Origin: Paludibacteraceae bacterium
Lineage (GTDB): Bacteria > Bacteroidota > Bacteroidia > Bacteroidales > Paludibacteraceae
Assembly: GCA_017412245.1 (NCBI GenBank)
Contig: JAFPYI010000035.1
Span: 37,869 to 101,868 of the forward strand
Reading direction: 5' to 3'
Length of the DNA stretch: 64,000 nucleotides
The notes beneath the pieces are model-generated. The model was not told where the DNA came from. It did no database searches and saw only the letters and a list, made by a program, of their open reading frames with translations. Positions 26,893-34,783 of this stretch are shown piece by piece. Numbering within the stretch: the first letter of the stretch is position 1; every line of letters starts with the position of its first letter. Position numbers and translations under genes: made by a program.

Positions 26893-27396
26893 ATGAAAAC
26901 TATTATCACTCGCGCCATTGCGGCACAGAAAAGACTCTTCGTCCTTTTCGTAACAGCAGTTATGACTATCAGTCTCTCGGCACAAGGTCACCCCGGTGGA
27001 CAGCATCAACATCAACCACAGCCGCAGCATCAACATCAACCACAGCCGCAACCACAACATCATCATCAACAGCAACCGCAACAGCATCACCAGCCAAAGA
27101 CCATTTCTCCGGAGCAGATGCAAAAAGTGATGGAGACTTTGCGTAAACAAGATTTTGATGAAAAGAAACTGGAGGTGGCTAAATTAGCGGTTACGCTTTG
27201 TCCGTTCACCACGGAGGATTTGGCACGTGTTGCTACCCTCTTCACGTTTGATGACCAACGACTCGAGTTCCTCGAATACGCATATTATTATTGCGCGGAC
27301 CAGGAGAACTATTTCAGACTCCGCAGGTCCTTTAAGTTTGAAACAAGTTTTGACGAATTGATGGAGCATCTCTACCCCAATCAAAGACGTCGATAA
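26893..27396 (+). CDS. Secreted DUF4476 protein with a His/Gln/Pro-rich linker
   Basis: The start is taken as ATG 26893, because the promoter lies within the longer open frame and the residues from here form a signal peptide (LFVLFVTAVMTISLSA-Q). The mature protein begins with about 37 residues made almost only of His, Gln and Pro (HQHQPQPQHQHQ and similar). Then comes a ~90-residue helical domain with MQKVMETLRKQDFDEKKLEVAKLA and FDDQRLEFLEYAYYYCADQENY, the DUF4476 pattern. The His-rich part could bind metal ions; this is inference. Length 167 residues. Function unknown. Confidence 0.78.
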   Translation: MKTIITRAIAAQKRLFVLFVTAVMTISLSAQGHPGGQHQHQPQPQHQHQPQPQPQHHHQQQPQQHHQPKTISPEQMQKVMETLRKQDFDEKKLEVAKLAVTLCPFTTEDLARVATLFTFDDQRLEFLEYAYYYCADQENYFRLRRSFKFETSFDELMEHLYPNQRRR

Positions 27397-27411
27397 GATA
27401 AATAACGATAT

Positions 27412-28902
27412 ATGGCAAACTATCAAAAACTGACTCCTCGCAGTGAGGATTATTCTAAATGGTATAACGAATTAGTGGTCAAGGCGGACTTGGCTGAGCA
27501 GAGTGCTGTTCGTGGTTGTATGGTTATCAAACCGTACGGCTATGCTATCTGGGAAACGATTCAGGCAGAACTCGACCGCCGCTTTAAGGAAAAAGGTGTG
27601 AAGAATGCGTATTTCCCGCTCCTCATTCCGAAATCTTTCTTAAGTCGTGAGGCTGAACACGTAGAGGGTTTTGCTAAAGAGTGTGCTGTCGTTACGCACC
27701 ACCGTCTGATGAATGACCCCAACGGAAAAGGTGTGGTGGTCGATCCGGAAGCAAGACTCGAAGAAGAACTCATCATCCGTCCTACGTCCGAGACGATTAT
27801 CTGGTCCACCTACAAGAACTGGATCTCTTCTTACCGTGACCTGCCTATCCTTTGCAACCAATGGTGTAATGTCATGCGTTGGGAGATGCGTACACGTCTT
27901 TTCCTCCGTACAGCTGAGTTCCTCTGGCAGGAAGGTCACACTGCGCATGCTACCAAAGAGGAAGCGGAAGACTACGCACGCCAGATGTTGGATGTCTATG
28001 CTGATTTTGCAGAGAATGTCATGGCTATTCCGGTGGTCAAAGGTGTCAAATCGCCTAACGAGCGTTTCGCAGGAGCACTGAACACCTACTGTATCGAAGC
28101 AATGATGCAGGACGGTAAAGCACTACAGGCCGGTACTTCACACTTCCTCGGCCAGAACTTCGCTAAATCCTTTGACGTACAGTTCCTCAACAAGGAAAAT
28201 AAATATGAGTATGTATGGGCTACTTCATGGGGCGTTTCCACACGTCTGATGGGAGCACTTATCATGACCCATTCTGATGATAACGGACTGGTTCTTCCGC
28301 CGCATCTGGCACCTATCCAAGTCGTCATCGTACCTATCTATAAGAAAGAAGACCAATTGGCTGAACTGCTGGCTAAACTCAATCCTATCGCTGACCAACT
28401 CAAAGCACTTGGTGTGAGAGTCAAAGTCGATACCGATGATAAATACACACCGGGCTATAAGTTCGCCGATTATGAACTGAAAGGTGTTCCTGTGCGTCTC
28501 GCTATGGGTGGACGCGATTTGGAGAACGGCACTATAGAGATTGCACGACGTGACACACAGACCAAAGAGACCGTTTCTCTCGATGGAATCGTGGAAAATG
28601 TGACTTCTCTCTTGGAAGAAATCCAAAAGAACCTGCTCAAGAAAGCCCTTGATTTCCGCATCGCTAACACGCGAGAAGTCAATTCGTACGAGGAGTTCAA
28701 AGAGGAAGTGAAGAAAGGCGGATTTATTCTCGCTCATTGGGACGGAACGGCGGAAACGGAGCAACGTATCAAAGACGAGACAAAAGCAACTATCCGTTGT
28801 ATTCCTTTGGCTGACCTGCCCGGACACAAGAGTGAACCCGGACGCTGTATGGTCACAGGAAAACCATCAGCCGGAAGAGTCGTTTTTGCCCTGAATTATT
28901 AA
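27412..28902 (+). CDS. proS: Prolyl-tRNA synthetase (type 3, archaeal/eukaryotic style)
   Basis: The enzyme charges tRNA-Pro. The 496-residue form without the bacterial editing insertion is shown by the opening ([38 protein letters not shown]). It has class II motif 2 ([31 protein letters not shown]), motif 3 ([27 protein letters not shown]) and the anticodon-binding domain from about residue 290 ([15 protein letters not shown]). The C-terminal zinc-type domain is reduced. It is 15 bases after the DUF4476 gene. Confidence 0.95.
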   Translation: MANYQKLTPRSEDYSKWYNELVVKADLAEQSAVRGCMVIKPYGYAIWETIQAELDRRFKEKGVKNAYFPLLIPKSFLSREAEHVEGFAKECAVVTHHRLMNDPNGKGVVVDPEARLEEELIIRPTSETIIWSTYKNWISSYRDLPILCNQWCNVMRWEMRTRLFLRTAEFLWQEGHTAHATKEEAEDYARQMLDVYADFAENVMAIPVVKGVKSPNERFAGALNTYCIEAMMQDGKALQAGTSHFLGQNFAKSFDVQFLNKENKYEYVWATSWGVSTRLMGALIMTHSDDNGLVLPPHLAPIQVVIVPIYKKEDQLAELLAKLNPIADQLKALGVRVKVDTDDKYTPGYKFADYELKGVPVRLAMGGRDLENGTIEIARRDTQTKETVSLDGIVENVTSLLEEIQKNLLKKALDFRIANTREVNSYEEFKEEVKKGGFILAHWDGTAETEQRIKDETKATIRCIPLADLPGHKSEPGRCMVTGKPSAGRVVFALNY

Positions 28903-28933
28903 TTGGCATGGTATTTGTCAGTAGCCTCTTGAG

Positions 28934-29515
28934 ATGAAACGACTACTGCATATATTACTCGGTTTGGCAGTAGGCATCAATATGCTTGCTGCCAATCAGT
29001 ACATGGACTCATGTATGGTTAAAATCGAGAACGGAGACACCGTCTATATGGCTTGGCTCCATGAAGTCTGGGTCTATCCGCCAATGAAATTCAAAAACAA
29101 ACGACAGGAGAGATTCTACTGGCGAACCGTTCGAGATGTCAAGAAATGTCTTCCGTACGCACGGATGATTACTAAGGATATGGAGTTTGCCGACCAGGAA
29201 CTGGCTAAACTGCCGGACAAAAAAAGCCGCAAGAAATGGTGGAAAGCATACGAGAAATATCTGTTTAAGAAATACGAAAAGGATTTCCGGGGTATGTACG
29301 CTTCGCAAGGTATGATGTTGATGAAACTCATGGACCGCGAAACCGATAAGACCAGTTACGAACTCATCAGGCAATATAAGAGCAAAGCCGCAGCCGACTG
29401 GTGGCAGTTCGTGGCCAAACTATTCAAAAATGACCTCAAAGAGGAATATGACGCTTCGGATAAAGATAAGATTGTCGAGCGCGTCATCAATCTGGTCGAA
29501 GCAGGACAACTATGA
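28934..29515 (+). CDS. DUF4294-family secreted protein
   Basis: A signal peptide (MKRLLHILLGLAVGINMLAA-N) precedes a charged helical domain. The blocks NGDTVYMAWLHEVWVYPPMKFKNKRQERFYWRTVRDVKKCLPYA and SRKKWWKAYEKYLFKKYEKDFRGMYASQGMMLMKLMDRET are the DUF4294 signature known only from Bacteroidota. The 193 residues cover the whole family length. Probably periplasmic. It overlaps the next gene by four bases, so the two products may work together. Function unknown. Confidence 0.85.
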   Translation: MKRLLHILLGLAVGINMLAANQYMDSCMVKIENGDTVYMAWLHEVWVYPPMKFKNKRQERFYWRTVRDVKKCLPYARMITKDMEFADQELAKLPDKKSRKKWWKAYEKYLFKKYEKDFRGMYASQGMMLMKLMDRETDKTSYELIRQYKSKAAADWWQFVAKLFKNDLKEEYDASDKDKIVERVINLVEAGQL

Positions 29516-30450
29516 AACTCTTTAACCCTTCATCCCTTCACCCTTTCATCCTTTCACTTCTCACCTTAGCCCTCTGGGCGCACCTTCCCCTCCGTGCTGA
29601 AGTGTATGAAGTCCCGCTGACCCAATCGGCTTCCAGCGCTAATGTCTATGTTGAAGTGGATATTGACGGTCTGCCGGCACTTTTTGCTTTCGACACCGGT
29701 TGCTCCGATGTGTCTATCTCTCGCGCGCTCTTACAGCAACTCATTGACCGAGGTCAAGTACGGCTCTCGGACCTCAAAGACGCAGGAGATGCACAGCTGG
29801 CAAACGGCAAACTATATAAGGCAAATAAGATGCTTCTGCTGAGGGAACTGCGGTTAGGAGGTTACACTTTCCGTAATGTCGTTGCTTCCGTCGGATTGGA
29901 TAAGATCCATGACGCACCGCTGCTCTTAGGACAATCGGTCTTGGAGAGAATGCGGTTCTATTATGTCTCCAACGGCACGCTCCGTTTCGAACCTTTTGAA
30001 GATGATTTCCAGCAGGCACTTGTCGCTGCGCGTTTCTATGCCGATGACAGCACCCATTATGACGATATAGCGCTGCGACTCTTGCCTTACGAACAGGATA
30101 ACCGACTCACTTGTTTCTACCAATCGCGGTTATACCACTGCTTGGCTTTTACCGGTCGCTATCAACAGGCACATCGTCTCGCGTCTAAACTGCTGCTCAC
30201 GCATTGCATGGAGGAAGACGAACTTACCGAGCAGGAACTGAGACTCTACTGCAATGAAGCGGTCACACTCTATAATGCTGAGCGTTATGACGAGGCGTTG
30301 ACGGTCTTCCAAACAGCATGGCCTATGGCGCTTGATTTCCGAACGAGAGATAACCGGTATGTGCAGCACTTGGGCAATCTCGCCTGGCATCTCTATATGC
30401 AGTTAGACGACCCTTCCCGCGCTGCCCCCTTCCGCCAATATAAACGATAA
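29512..30450 (+). CDS. Retropepsin-like clan AA aspartic protease homologue
   Basis: After a signal peptide (cleavage near LRA-E30) the protein shows VYVEVDIDGLPALFAFDTGCSDVSIS, with the DTG triad at 61-63. The matching downstream strand is APLLLGQSVLERMRFYYVSNGTLRF. This is the single-lobe retropepsin-like fold that works as a dimer. The residue after DTG is Cys instead of the usual Ala or Ser. From about 165 on the chain is helical with TPR-like spacing (YNAERYDEALTVFQTAW), an unusual fusion for such a small protease. It closes the topA-to-here rightward group. Confidence 0.75.
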   Translation: MKLFNPSSLHPFILSLLTLALWAHLPLRAEVYEVPLTQSASSANVYVEVDIDGLPALFAFDTGCSDVSISRALLQQLIDRGQVRLSDLKDAGDAQLANGKLYKANKMLLLRELRLGGYTFRNVVASVGLDKIHDAPLLLGQSVLERMRFYYVSNGTLRFEPFEDDFQQALVAARFYADDSTHYDDIALRLLPYEQDNRLTCFYQSRLYHCLAFTGRYQQAHRLASKLLLTHCMEEDELTEQELRLYCNEAVTLYNAERYDEALTVFQTAWPMALDFRTRDNRYVQHLGNLAWHLYMQLDDPSRAAPFRQYKR

Positions 30451-30469
30451 TCTCCTTTCACCTTTCACA

Positions 30470-30480
30470 GGGCTTTGCCC
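30470..30480. repeat. Triloop palindrome GGGC-TTT-GCCC
   Basis: An 11-base self-complementary hairpin between the protease gene and the KilA-N promoter block. Similar hairpins with other sequences recur at 26685, 34312, 34386, 34412, 34502, 39113 and 39132. Confidence 0.5.
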
Positions 30481-30490
30481 CCCCCTCCCT

Positions 30491-30598
30491 AACAAAATTT
30501 GCCTCAAAAGTGCTAATTTTGTTCAATAATCAGAAAAAATGGCATTCGTTCTTGCGTATGTTATTTTTTTTGTGTAATTTTGCCACGCAAAATTTTTT
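30491..30598 (+). repeat. 108-bp promoter-operator block, copy 1
   Basis: This block is repeated at 34550-34657 with 102 of 108 bases identical and no gaps. It contains an inverted repeat (AACAAAAT at 30491-30498, ATTTTGTT at 30516-30523), the conserved stretch TTCAATAATCAGAAAAAATG, and a promoter at 30552-30582. Copy 1 ends exactly at the KilA-N start codon (ATG 30600). As each copy stands before a KilA-N or Bro-N protein, the inverted repeat is a good candidate for their operator. Confidence 0.85.
30552..30582 (+). promoter_or_regulatory. KilA-N gene promoter
   Basis: TTGCGTATG (30552-30560), a T-rich spacer, and TAATTTTG (30575-30582). Transcription would start near 30589, about ten bases before the ATG, so the message is nearly leaderless. 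Confidence 0.75.
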
Positions 30599-30599
30599 T

Positions 30600-31421
30600 A
30601 TGGCCAAGCAGAAAGAAATAATCGTCAAAGATACCACAATCCGTTCGTTTTTACAGAATGGATGGGATTACATCTGTATCACGGATATAGCAAGGCAAAA
30701 GAATATAGAAGATCCCAATGCTGTGGTGGGCAACTGGATGCGCAATAGGAATACTATTGAATATCTTGGTATTTGGGAGGCTTTGAACAACCCTAATTTT
30801 AACCCCCTCGAATTCGAGGGGTTTAGAAGTCAGGCCGGTTTGAATGCTTTTACTTTGTCTCCCAGTCGGTGGATTGAAGCCACTAATGCAATAGGACTTA
30901 TTGCTAAATCGGGGCGTTATGGCGGTACATTTGCGCAGCGCGATATAGCCTTTAAGTTTGCCAGTTGGGTTTCTGTTGAGTTTGAACTCTATTTAATAAA
31001 GGAGTTCCAACGTCTTAAGGAGGAAGAACAAAAAGCGCTCGGTTGGTCAGCAAAGCGTGAGTTGGCAAAGATCAATTATCATATCCACACAGACGCGATT
31101 AAGGAACACCTTATTCCGCAGGAGATAGATGCTTACCACCGCTCACTCATTTATGCTAATGAGGCAGATGTGCTCAATGTGGCGTTATTCGGGATGACAG
31201 CGAAAGAATGGCGCGATGCTCATCCGGAGGATAAAGGCAATATACGCGACTACGCAACGATTAATCAGTTGATTTGTTTGAGTAATATGGAGAACCTGAA
31301 TGCAGTATTCATCAATGAAGGCTTACCACAAGGCGAGCGTCTCCAGAAACTCAACCAAATAGCTATCCAACAAATGACCGTGTTGGAGAATGTAGAAAGC
31401 AAACATATTTTGAAAGGATAG
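30600..31421 (+). CDS. KilA-N domain protein
   Basis: From ATG 30600 the product has 273 residues. The opening IIVKDTTIRSFLQNGWDYICITDIARQKN...PNAVVGNWMRNRNTIEYLGIWE and later WIEATNAIGLIAKSGRYGGTFAQRDIAFKFASWVSVEFELYLIKEFQRLK follow the KilA-N domain, a DNA-binding fold of phage and bacterial regulators. The C-terminal half (from about 150) is helical and of unknown type (TAKEWRDAHPED, ATINQLICLSNMENLNA). The longer reading frame upstream runs through the promoter and is not used. It is followed by a structured ~250-base spacer and the methyltransferase gene, with no promoter recognised between them. Probably a regulator of the cassette. Confidence 0.85.
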   Translation: MAKQKEIIVKDTTIRSFLQNGWDYICITDIARQKNIEDPNAVVGNWMRNRNTIEYLGIWEALNNPNFNPLEFEGFRSQAGLNAFTLSPSRWIEATNAIGLIAKSGRYGGTFAQRDIAFKFASWVSVEFELYLIKEFQRLKEEEQKALGWSAKRELAKINYHIHTDAIKEHLIPQEIDAYHRSLIYANEADVLNVALFGMTAKEWRDAHPEDKGNIRDYATINQLICLSNMENLNAVFINEGLPQGERLQKLNQIAIQQMTVLENVESKHILKG

Positions 31422-31426
31422 AATAC

Positions 31427-31641
31427 ACGTCCCTCTCCGAGACGTTAAACAGGAGAAAGACAAGCGCAAAGCGTTGCGCATTGACATATTAAAATAATAA
31501 CAGAGCTTTAGCTTTTATTCTTGTCTATCTAAATCGGCAAAATTAAGAAGGAACAGGAAAGTAAAAGCGAAGGTTCACGCGTTTAGCGTGGACTATTTCG
31601 TGTATACTACTGTTCCAAGGTTTTGCCGAACCGAGATAGAC
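31427..31641 (+). ncRNA. Structured element A: leader hairpins plus rod-like inverted repeat
   Basis: Two small hairpins come first: ACGTC/GACGT (31427-31444) and GCGCAA/TTGCGC around AGCG (31464-31479). They are followed by an unbranched rod. GTCTATCT (31523-31530) pairs with AGATAGAC (31634-31641), TCGGCAAAA (31534-31542) with TTTTGCCGA (31621-31629), GGAACAG (31550-31556) with CTGTTCC (31610-31616), and the tip is CACGC/GCGTG (31576-31590). That is 24 perfect pairs in three nested stems plus the tip. It lies between the KilA-N stop and the methyltransferase start. Elements B (35681) and C (63675) share the leader motif and the architecture but not the stem sequences. It could act as RNA or as folded DNA; function unknown. 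Confidence 0.55.
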
Positions 31642-31643
31642 TA

Positions 31644-31676
31644 GTATGCGGGGATAGTTTCACGCTATTTGCATAC
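31644..31676 (+). other. Hairpin in the methyltransferase leader
   Basis: GTATGC (31644-31649) pairs with GCATAC (31671-31676), with an inner ATAG/CTAT pair. It follows directly on element A and stands 34 bases before the methyltransferase ATG. It may control translation. Confidence 0.55.
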
Positions 31677-31710
31677 ATGGAGTAAGAGCAAAGACAAAAT
31701 GCTTTTATCC

Positions 31711-32718
31711 ATGGCAAAAAACGCGAATTTAGGAGCTGCGAAGAATGCGAAAAACGATGAGTTCTACACGCAGTATGCGGACATACAGAAAGAAGTAAAC
31801 GCATACATTGAATACAACCCCGATGTTTTTCGGGGCAAGACAATCTTGTTGCCTTGCGATGATCCGGAATGGAGCAACTTTACCAAGTTCTTTGCACAAA
31901 ACTTTGAGTTCTTCGGTCTGAAGAAACTTATTTCTACGTCCTATGCTATCGAAAGCAAGAAATACAAAACCGATTGGCAACCGACACTCTTTGAAACGGA
32001 GAATCCGCTGTACAACGTAGAGAAAAGTCGTATCAAAGGCAAAATATTTACACTTACGCACGATACCAACAATAGCGGTCGGATTGACATTGACGACCTG
32101 CAATGGAGTTACCTCGAAGGCGACGGCGACTTCCGCTCTGCCGAAGTAACAGCTCTCCGAGACGAAGCAGATATTATTATCACAAACCCGCCTTTCTCGC
32201 TCTTTCGTGAGTTTATGGCTTGGGTTATGGAAGGAAAGAAACAATTTGCAGTAATCGGAAATATGAATGCCATTACGTACAAAGAAGTCTTCCCTCTTAT
32301 TAAGGATAACAAATTATGGCTCGGCACAACAGATGTACGTTGGTTTTATCAAGAAAGCACGGATAGCCCTCTTTATGAAGCAGCACATTCTCGTTGGTTC
32401 ACAAACATAGACCATGGAATGCGCCATAAGCCGTTACAACTCATGAGCATGGCTGATAATTTAAAGTTTAACAAGAAATTAAAGGGTCTTACTGAATACC
32501 AACACTACGATAATTACGATGCAATAGAAATCCCTTTTACAGAAGTCATCCCTAATGACTATGATGGAATAATGGGTGTACCTATTTCTTTCCTTGATAA
32601 GTATTGCCCTGAACAATTTGAAATCATAGGAAATGAGTACGACTTGAATCTTTCTAAAGGAAGAGGATACGTAAATGGAAAAAGATGTTATGGACGCGTA
32701 TTCATCCGCAAGAAATAG
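31711..32718 (+). CDS. EcoRI-family adenine-specific DNA methyltransferase
   Basis: The start is ATG 31711, giving MAKNANLGAAKNAKNDEFYTQY, the usual beginning of this family; two Met codons up to 42 bases upstream are alternatives. LLPCDDPEWSNFTKFFAQNF (about 46-65) is the family's cofactor-region block, and ADIIITNPPFSLFREF contains the catalytic NPPF at 159-162. At 335 residues it is complete. M.EcoRI methylates the second A of GAATTC; the target of this protein cannot be read from sequence. It is followed by a DUF262-HNH nuclease gene in place of an EcoRI-like endonuclease, so the pair may form a restriction-modification system of unusual make-up. Confidence 0.87.
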   Translation: MAKNANLGAAKNAKNDEFYTQYADIQKEVNAYIEYNPDVFRGKTILLPCDDPEWSNFTKFFAQNFEFFGLKKLISTSYAIESKKYKTDWQPTLFETENPLYNVEKSRIKGKIFTLTHDTNNSGRIDIDDLQWSYLEGDGDFRSAEVTALRDEADIIITNPPFSLFREFMAWVMEGKKQFAVIGNMNAITYKEVFPLIKDNKLWLGTTDVRWFYQESTDSPLYEAAHSRWFTNIDHGMRHKPLQLMSMADNLKFNKKLKGLTEYQHYDNYDAIEIPFTEVIPNDYDGIMGVPISFLDKYCPEQFEIIGNEYDLNLSKGRGYVNGKRCYGRVFIRKK

Positions 32719-32772
32719 CCAAATGATTATATAAATGAACAAATGGTAAATGATTAAATTGTAAATGGTTTT

Positions 32773-33936
32773 ATGAAAGCAGAACGGAAAATATATACCG
32801 TTGAGGAAATCTGCAAAGGGTTTACTTACAACGAGGCAGAAGGAAAGGGTTTGTTTGGCCTTTCCGGCAAACTTACCATTCAGCCGGAGTATCAGCGTAA
32901 TTATCTATACGCCGAGCAAAACGGCGCACGTGAGATAGCAGTCATTGAGTCTGTGCTCAAAGGCTATCCGATTGGTTTACTATACTTTAACCGTGTGGAC
33001 GACAATCATTTGGAAGTATTGGACGGACAGCAGCGAATCACCTCTTTGGGACGTTTCCTGACGCGCAAGTTCGCCATCCGCATTGACGGCATGGAGCAGT
33101 ATTTTGATTACATGGCGGAAGATCTAAAGGCGAAGATATTGAAAACAGAACTATTAGTGTATGAGTGTGAGGGGACGGAGAGCGAAATCAAAGAATGGTT
33201 CAAGACCATCAATATTGTGGGTCTTCCTTTGGAGGAACAGGAGATATTGAATGCCGTCTATTGCGGACCGTTTGTAACAAAAGCCAAAGAAGTGTTCTCC
33301 AATTCGCAGAACGCCAATATCAACAAATGGGCAGCTTTCTTACGCGGTAACGTCAAACGCCAAGCGTACCTGCACACCGCATTGGAATGGGTCAGCAAAG
33401 GCAACGTGAGCGGATATATGTCGCTGCATCGTAATGACGATAATATCCGTGAGATGCAGACCTATTTTGATAGTGTCATCGATTGGGCAAGTGGTGTGTT
33501 CCAGAATATCGAGAAAGAGATGTGCGGTCTGCCTTGGGGCGAACTCTATGAGAAATACTACAAACAACCCTACGACCCGGCGAAAGTAGCCACCAAACAG
33601 CGTGAATTATACGAAGACTACTACGTCAAGAACAAAAAGGGTATCTATGAATATATCCTCGGCGGTTGTCAAGATACGAAACTTCTCGAAGTGCGTTGTT
33701 TCGATGAACCGACCAAGAAATCCGTCTATGCCCGTCAGACGGCCTTTGCGCAAGCAAAAGGTATCTCAAATTGCCCACATTGCGTGCTCGAAAACACCGC
33801 CCATAAATCAAAGATCTGGAAACTCTCCGAAATGGACGCAGACCATGTGACCGCTTGGTCTAAGGGCGGTGCGACGGACATCTCTAATTGCCAAATGCTT
33901 TGCCAGACACACAACAGAGCGAAAGGAAATAAATAG
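32773..33936 (+). CDS. DUF262 protein with C-terminal HNH nuclease domain
   Basis: The N-terminal DUF262 (GmrS/ParB-like) domain has QPEYQRNY at 37-44 and the nucleotide-related motif DGQQR at 84-88. The C-terminal ~60 residues form an HNH nuclease: zinc ligands C334-x-x-C337 and C373/C377, the catalytic D357-H358 in MDADHVTAWSKGG, and H380-N381 in CQTHNRAKGNK. DUF262 nucleases act in GmrSD-type modification-dependent restriction and in several defence systems. It lies 54 bases after the methyltransferase gene and ends 60 bases before a terminator. Whether it cuts unmethylated or modified DNA is unknown. Confidence 0.87.
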   Translation: MKAERKIYTVEEICKGFTYNEAEGKGLFGLSGKLTIQPEYQRNYLYAEQNGAREIAVIESVLKGYPIGLLYFNRVDDNHLEVLDGQQRITSLGRFLTRKFAIRIDGMEQYFDYMAEDLKAKILKTELLVYECEGTESEIKEWFKTINIVGLPLEEQEILNAVYCGPFVTKAKEVFSNSQNANINKWAAFLRGNVKRQAYLHTALEWVSKGNVSGYMSLHRNDDNIREMQTYFDSVIDWASGVFQNIEKEMCGLPWGELYEKYYKQPYDPAKVATKQRELYEDYYVKNKKGIYEYILGGCQDTKLLEVRCFDEPTKKSVYARQTAFAQAKGISNCPHCVLENTAHKSKIWKLSEMDADHVTAWSKGGATDISNCQMLCQTHNRAKGNK

Positions 33937-33996
33937 CCTGTTCTCCGCCGTTGCACTCTGTCGATTATTGAAAAGCAATTCTCCCTTTTTTGCTCA

Positions 33997-34026
33997 AAAA
34001 CGTCATCCTTTCGGGGTGGCGTTTTT
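33997..34026 (+). terminator. Intrinsic terminator of the KilA-N/methyltransferase/nuclease unit
   Basis: AAAACGTCATCC pairs with GGGGTGGCGTTTT (one G-U and one mismatch) around a TTTC loop, followed by further T residues. Confidence 0.75.
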
Positions 34027-34243
34027 TATTTTGTGTTTGTCTAAATTTCAAAAAAAATGACTTCCTCGATTTTAGGCGGATTCATGTCAAATACATAGCA
34101 AAATGTTCGATTTCGTTATGCCCTAATAATGAGCAACTTATAAGAATGCCCATTTCTAACGCGCTGATTTTCAATCAATTAAGTGCATTTCGCTGATAAT
34201 CAACAAGATAGCCATTTTCATTTTTTTGCCCTTTTTGCACACA

Positions 34244-34275
34244 TTTGCATATGTCAAAAAAAAGCAGTAATTTTG
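34244..34275 (+). promoter_or_regulatory. Promoter in the gene-free stretch before the Bro-N gene
   Basis: TTTGCATATGTCA (34244-34256), seven further A residues and TAATTTTG (34268-34275): one of the best copies of this genome's promoter. It is 300 bases upstream of the second promoter (34610) of the same gene. The 5' part of its transcript would contain the hairpins of 34312-34514. Confidence 0.8.
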
Positions 34276-34549
34276 CATCGCATTCGGGAAGAAATTGAAA
34301 TAGAAAAATGCGTCGCTTTGCGACTTACAAAAATATAAAAAAATAACAAAAATAGACTTCGAGATTGCGGTGGCACCCCTAAACAGCGCGTAGCGCGCTA
34401 AACATTAAACAGGGCTCTGCCCGCTAAACACTAACCCTATTATCCCTCCTTTTAGATGGAGGATTGCCTGGACTTGGCAACCCGAACGGCAGGAGCAGCG
34501 GGGAGCGTCGCTCCAACCTGACCAAAGTCGGGGTAGGCCCCCTCCCCCT
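34276..34549 (+). other. Gene-free leader with a series of small hairpins
   Basis: No gene is seen from 33937 to 34783 (847 bases). This part holds GTCGC/GCGAC (34312-34324), GCGC/GCGC around GTA (34386-34396), GGGC/GCCC around TCT (34412-34422), TTGCC/GGCAA near 34465 and GGAGC/GCTCC around GTC (34502-34514). The text CTAAACATTAAACA joins two of them. The first hairpin resembles the leader hairpin of elements B and C. It may be a degraded or variant form of the same element. 34027-34243 is AT-rich and shows nothing recognisable. Confidence 0.45.
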
Positions 34550-34657
34550 AACAAAATCTGCCTAAAAAGTGCAAATTTTGTTCAATAATCAGAAAAAATG
34601 GCATCCGTTCTTGCGTATGTCATTTTTTTTGTGTAATTTTGCCATGCAAAATTTTTT
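34550..34657 (+). repeat. 108-bp promoter-operator block, copy 2
   Basis: Second copy of the block at 30491-30598 (six mismatches, no gap). It contains the same inverted repeat (34550-34557 with 34575-34582) and a promoter made of TTGCGTATG (34611) and TAATTTTG (34634-34641). Identity ends exactly where copy 1 reaches its start codon; here GACGACCGG follows instead of ATG. Confidence 0.85.
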
Positions 34658-34783
34658 GACGACCGGTCCTACAGCCCTGGCGTGTTCTACAAGTTTGGTG
34701 CATCCGAATACTCCGACTGGTCAAACATACCCATCGCTGGTACCGACAGTGTAAAAACGCGTGACACAAGAAAGGATAAACAT
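34658..34783 (+). pseudogene. Possible gene remnant between promoter block and Bro-N gene
   Basis: The 126 bases are open in the same frame as the Bro-N gene and read DDRSYSPGVFYKFGASEYSD and onward to a basic stretch before Met 34784. The composition looks like true protein sequence, but no ATG precedes it; only a GTG at 34682 could start it. Either the Bro-N protein has a 34-residue N-terminal extension from that GTG, or this is the leftover of another gene inserted behind the promoter block. Confidence 0.35.

Noticed and set aside
30510-30599. N-terminal extension of the KilA-N protein
   Set aside because: It is read from the promoter block, which is repeated in front of an unrelated gene.
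31427-31641. Integron attC site (GTTAAAC core and folded structure)
   Set aside because: Only one GTTRRRY-like core is present, no matching RYYYAAC partner closes the fold, and elements B and C lack it. No integrase gene is seen.
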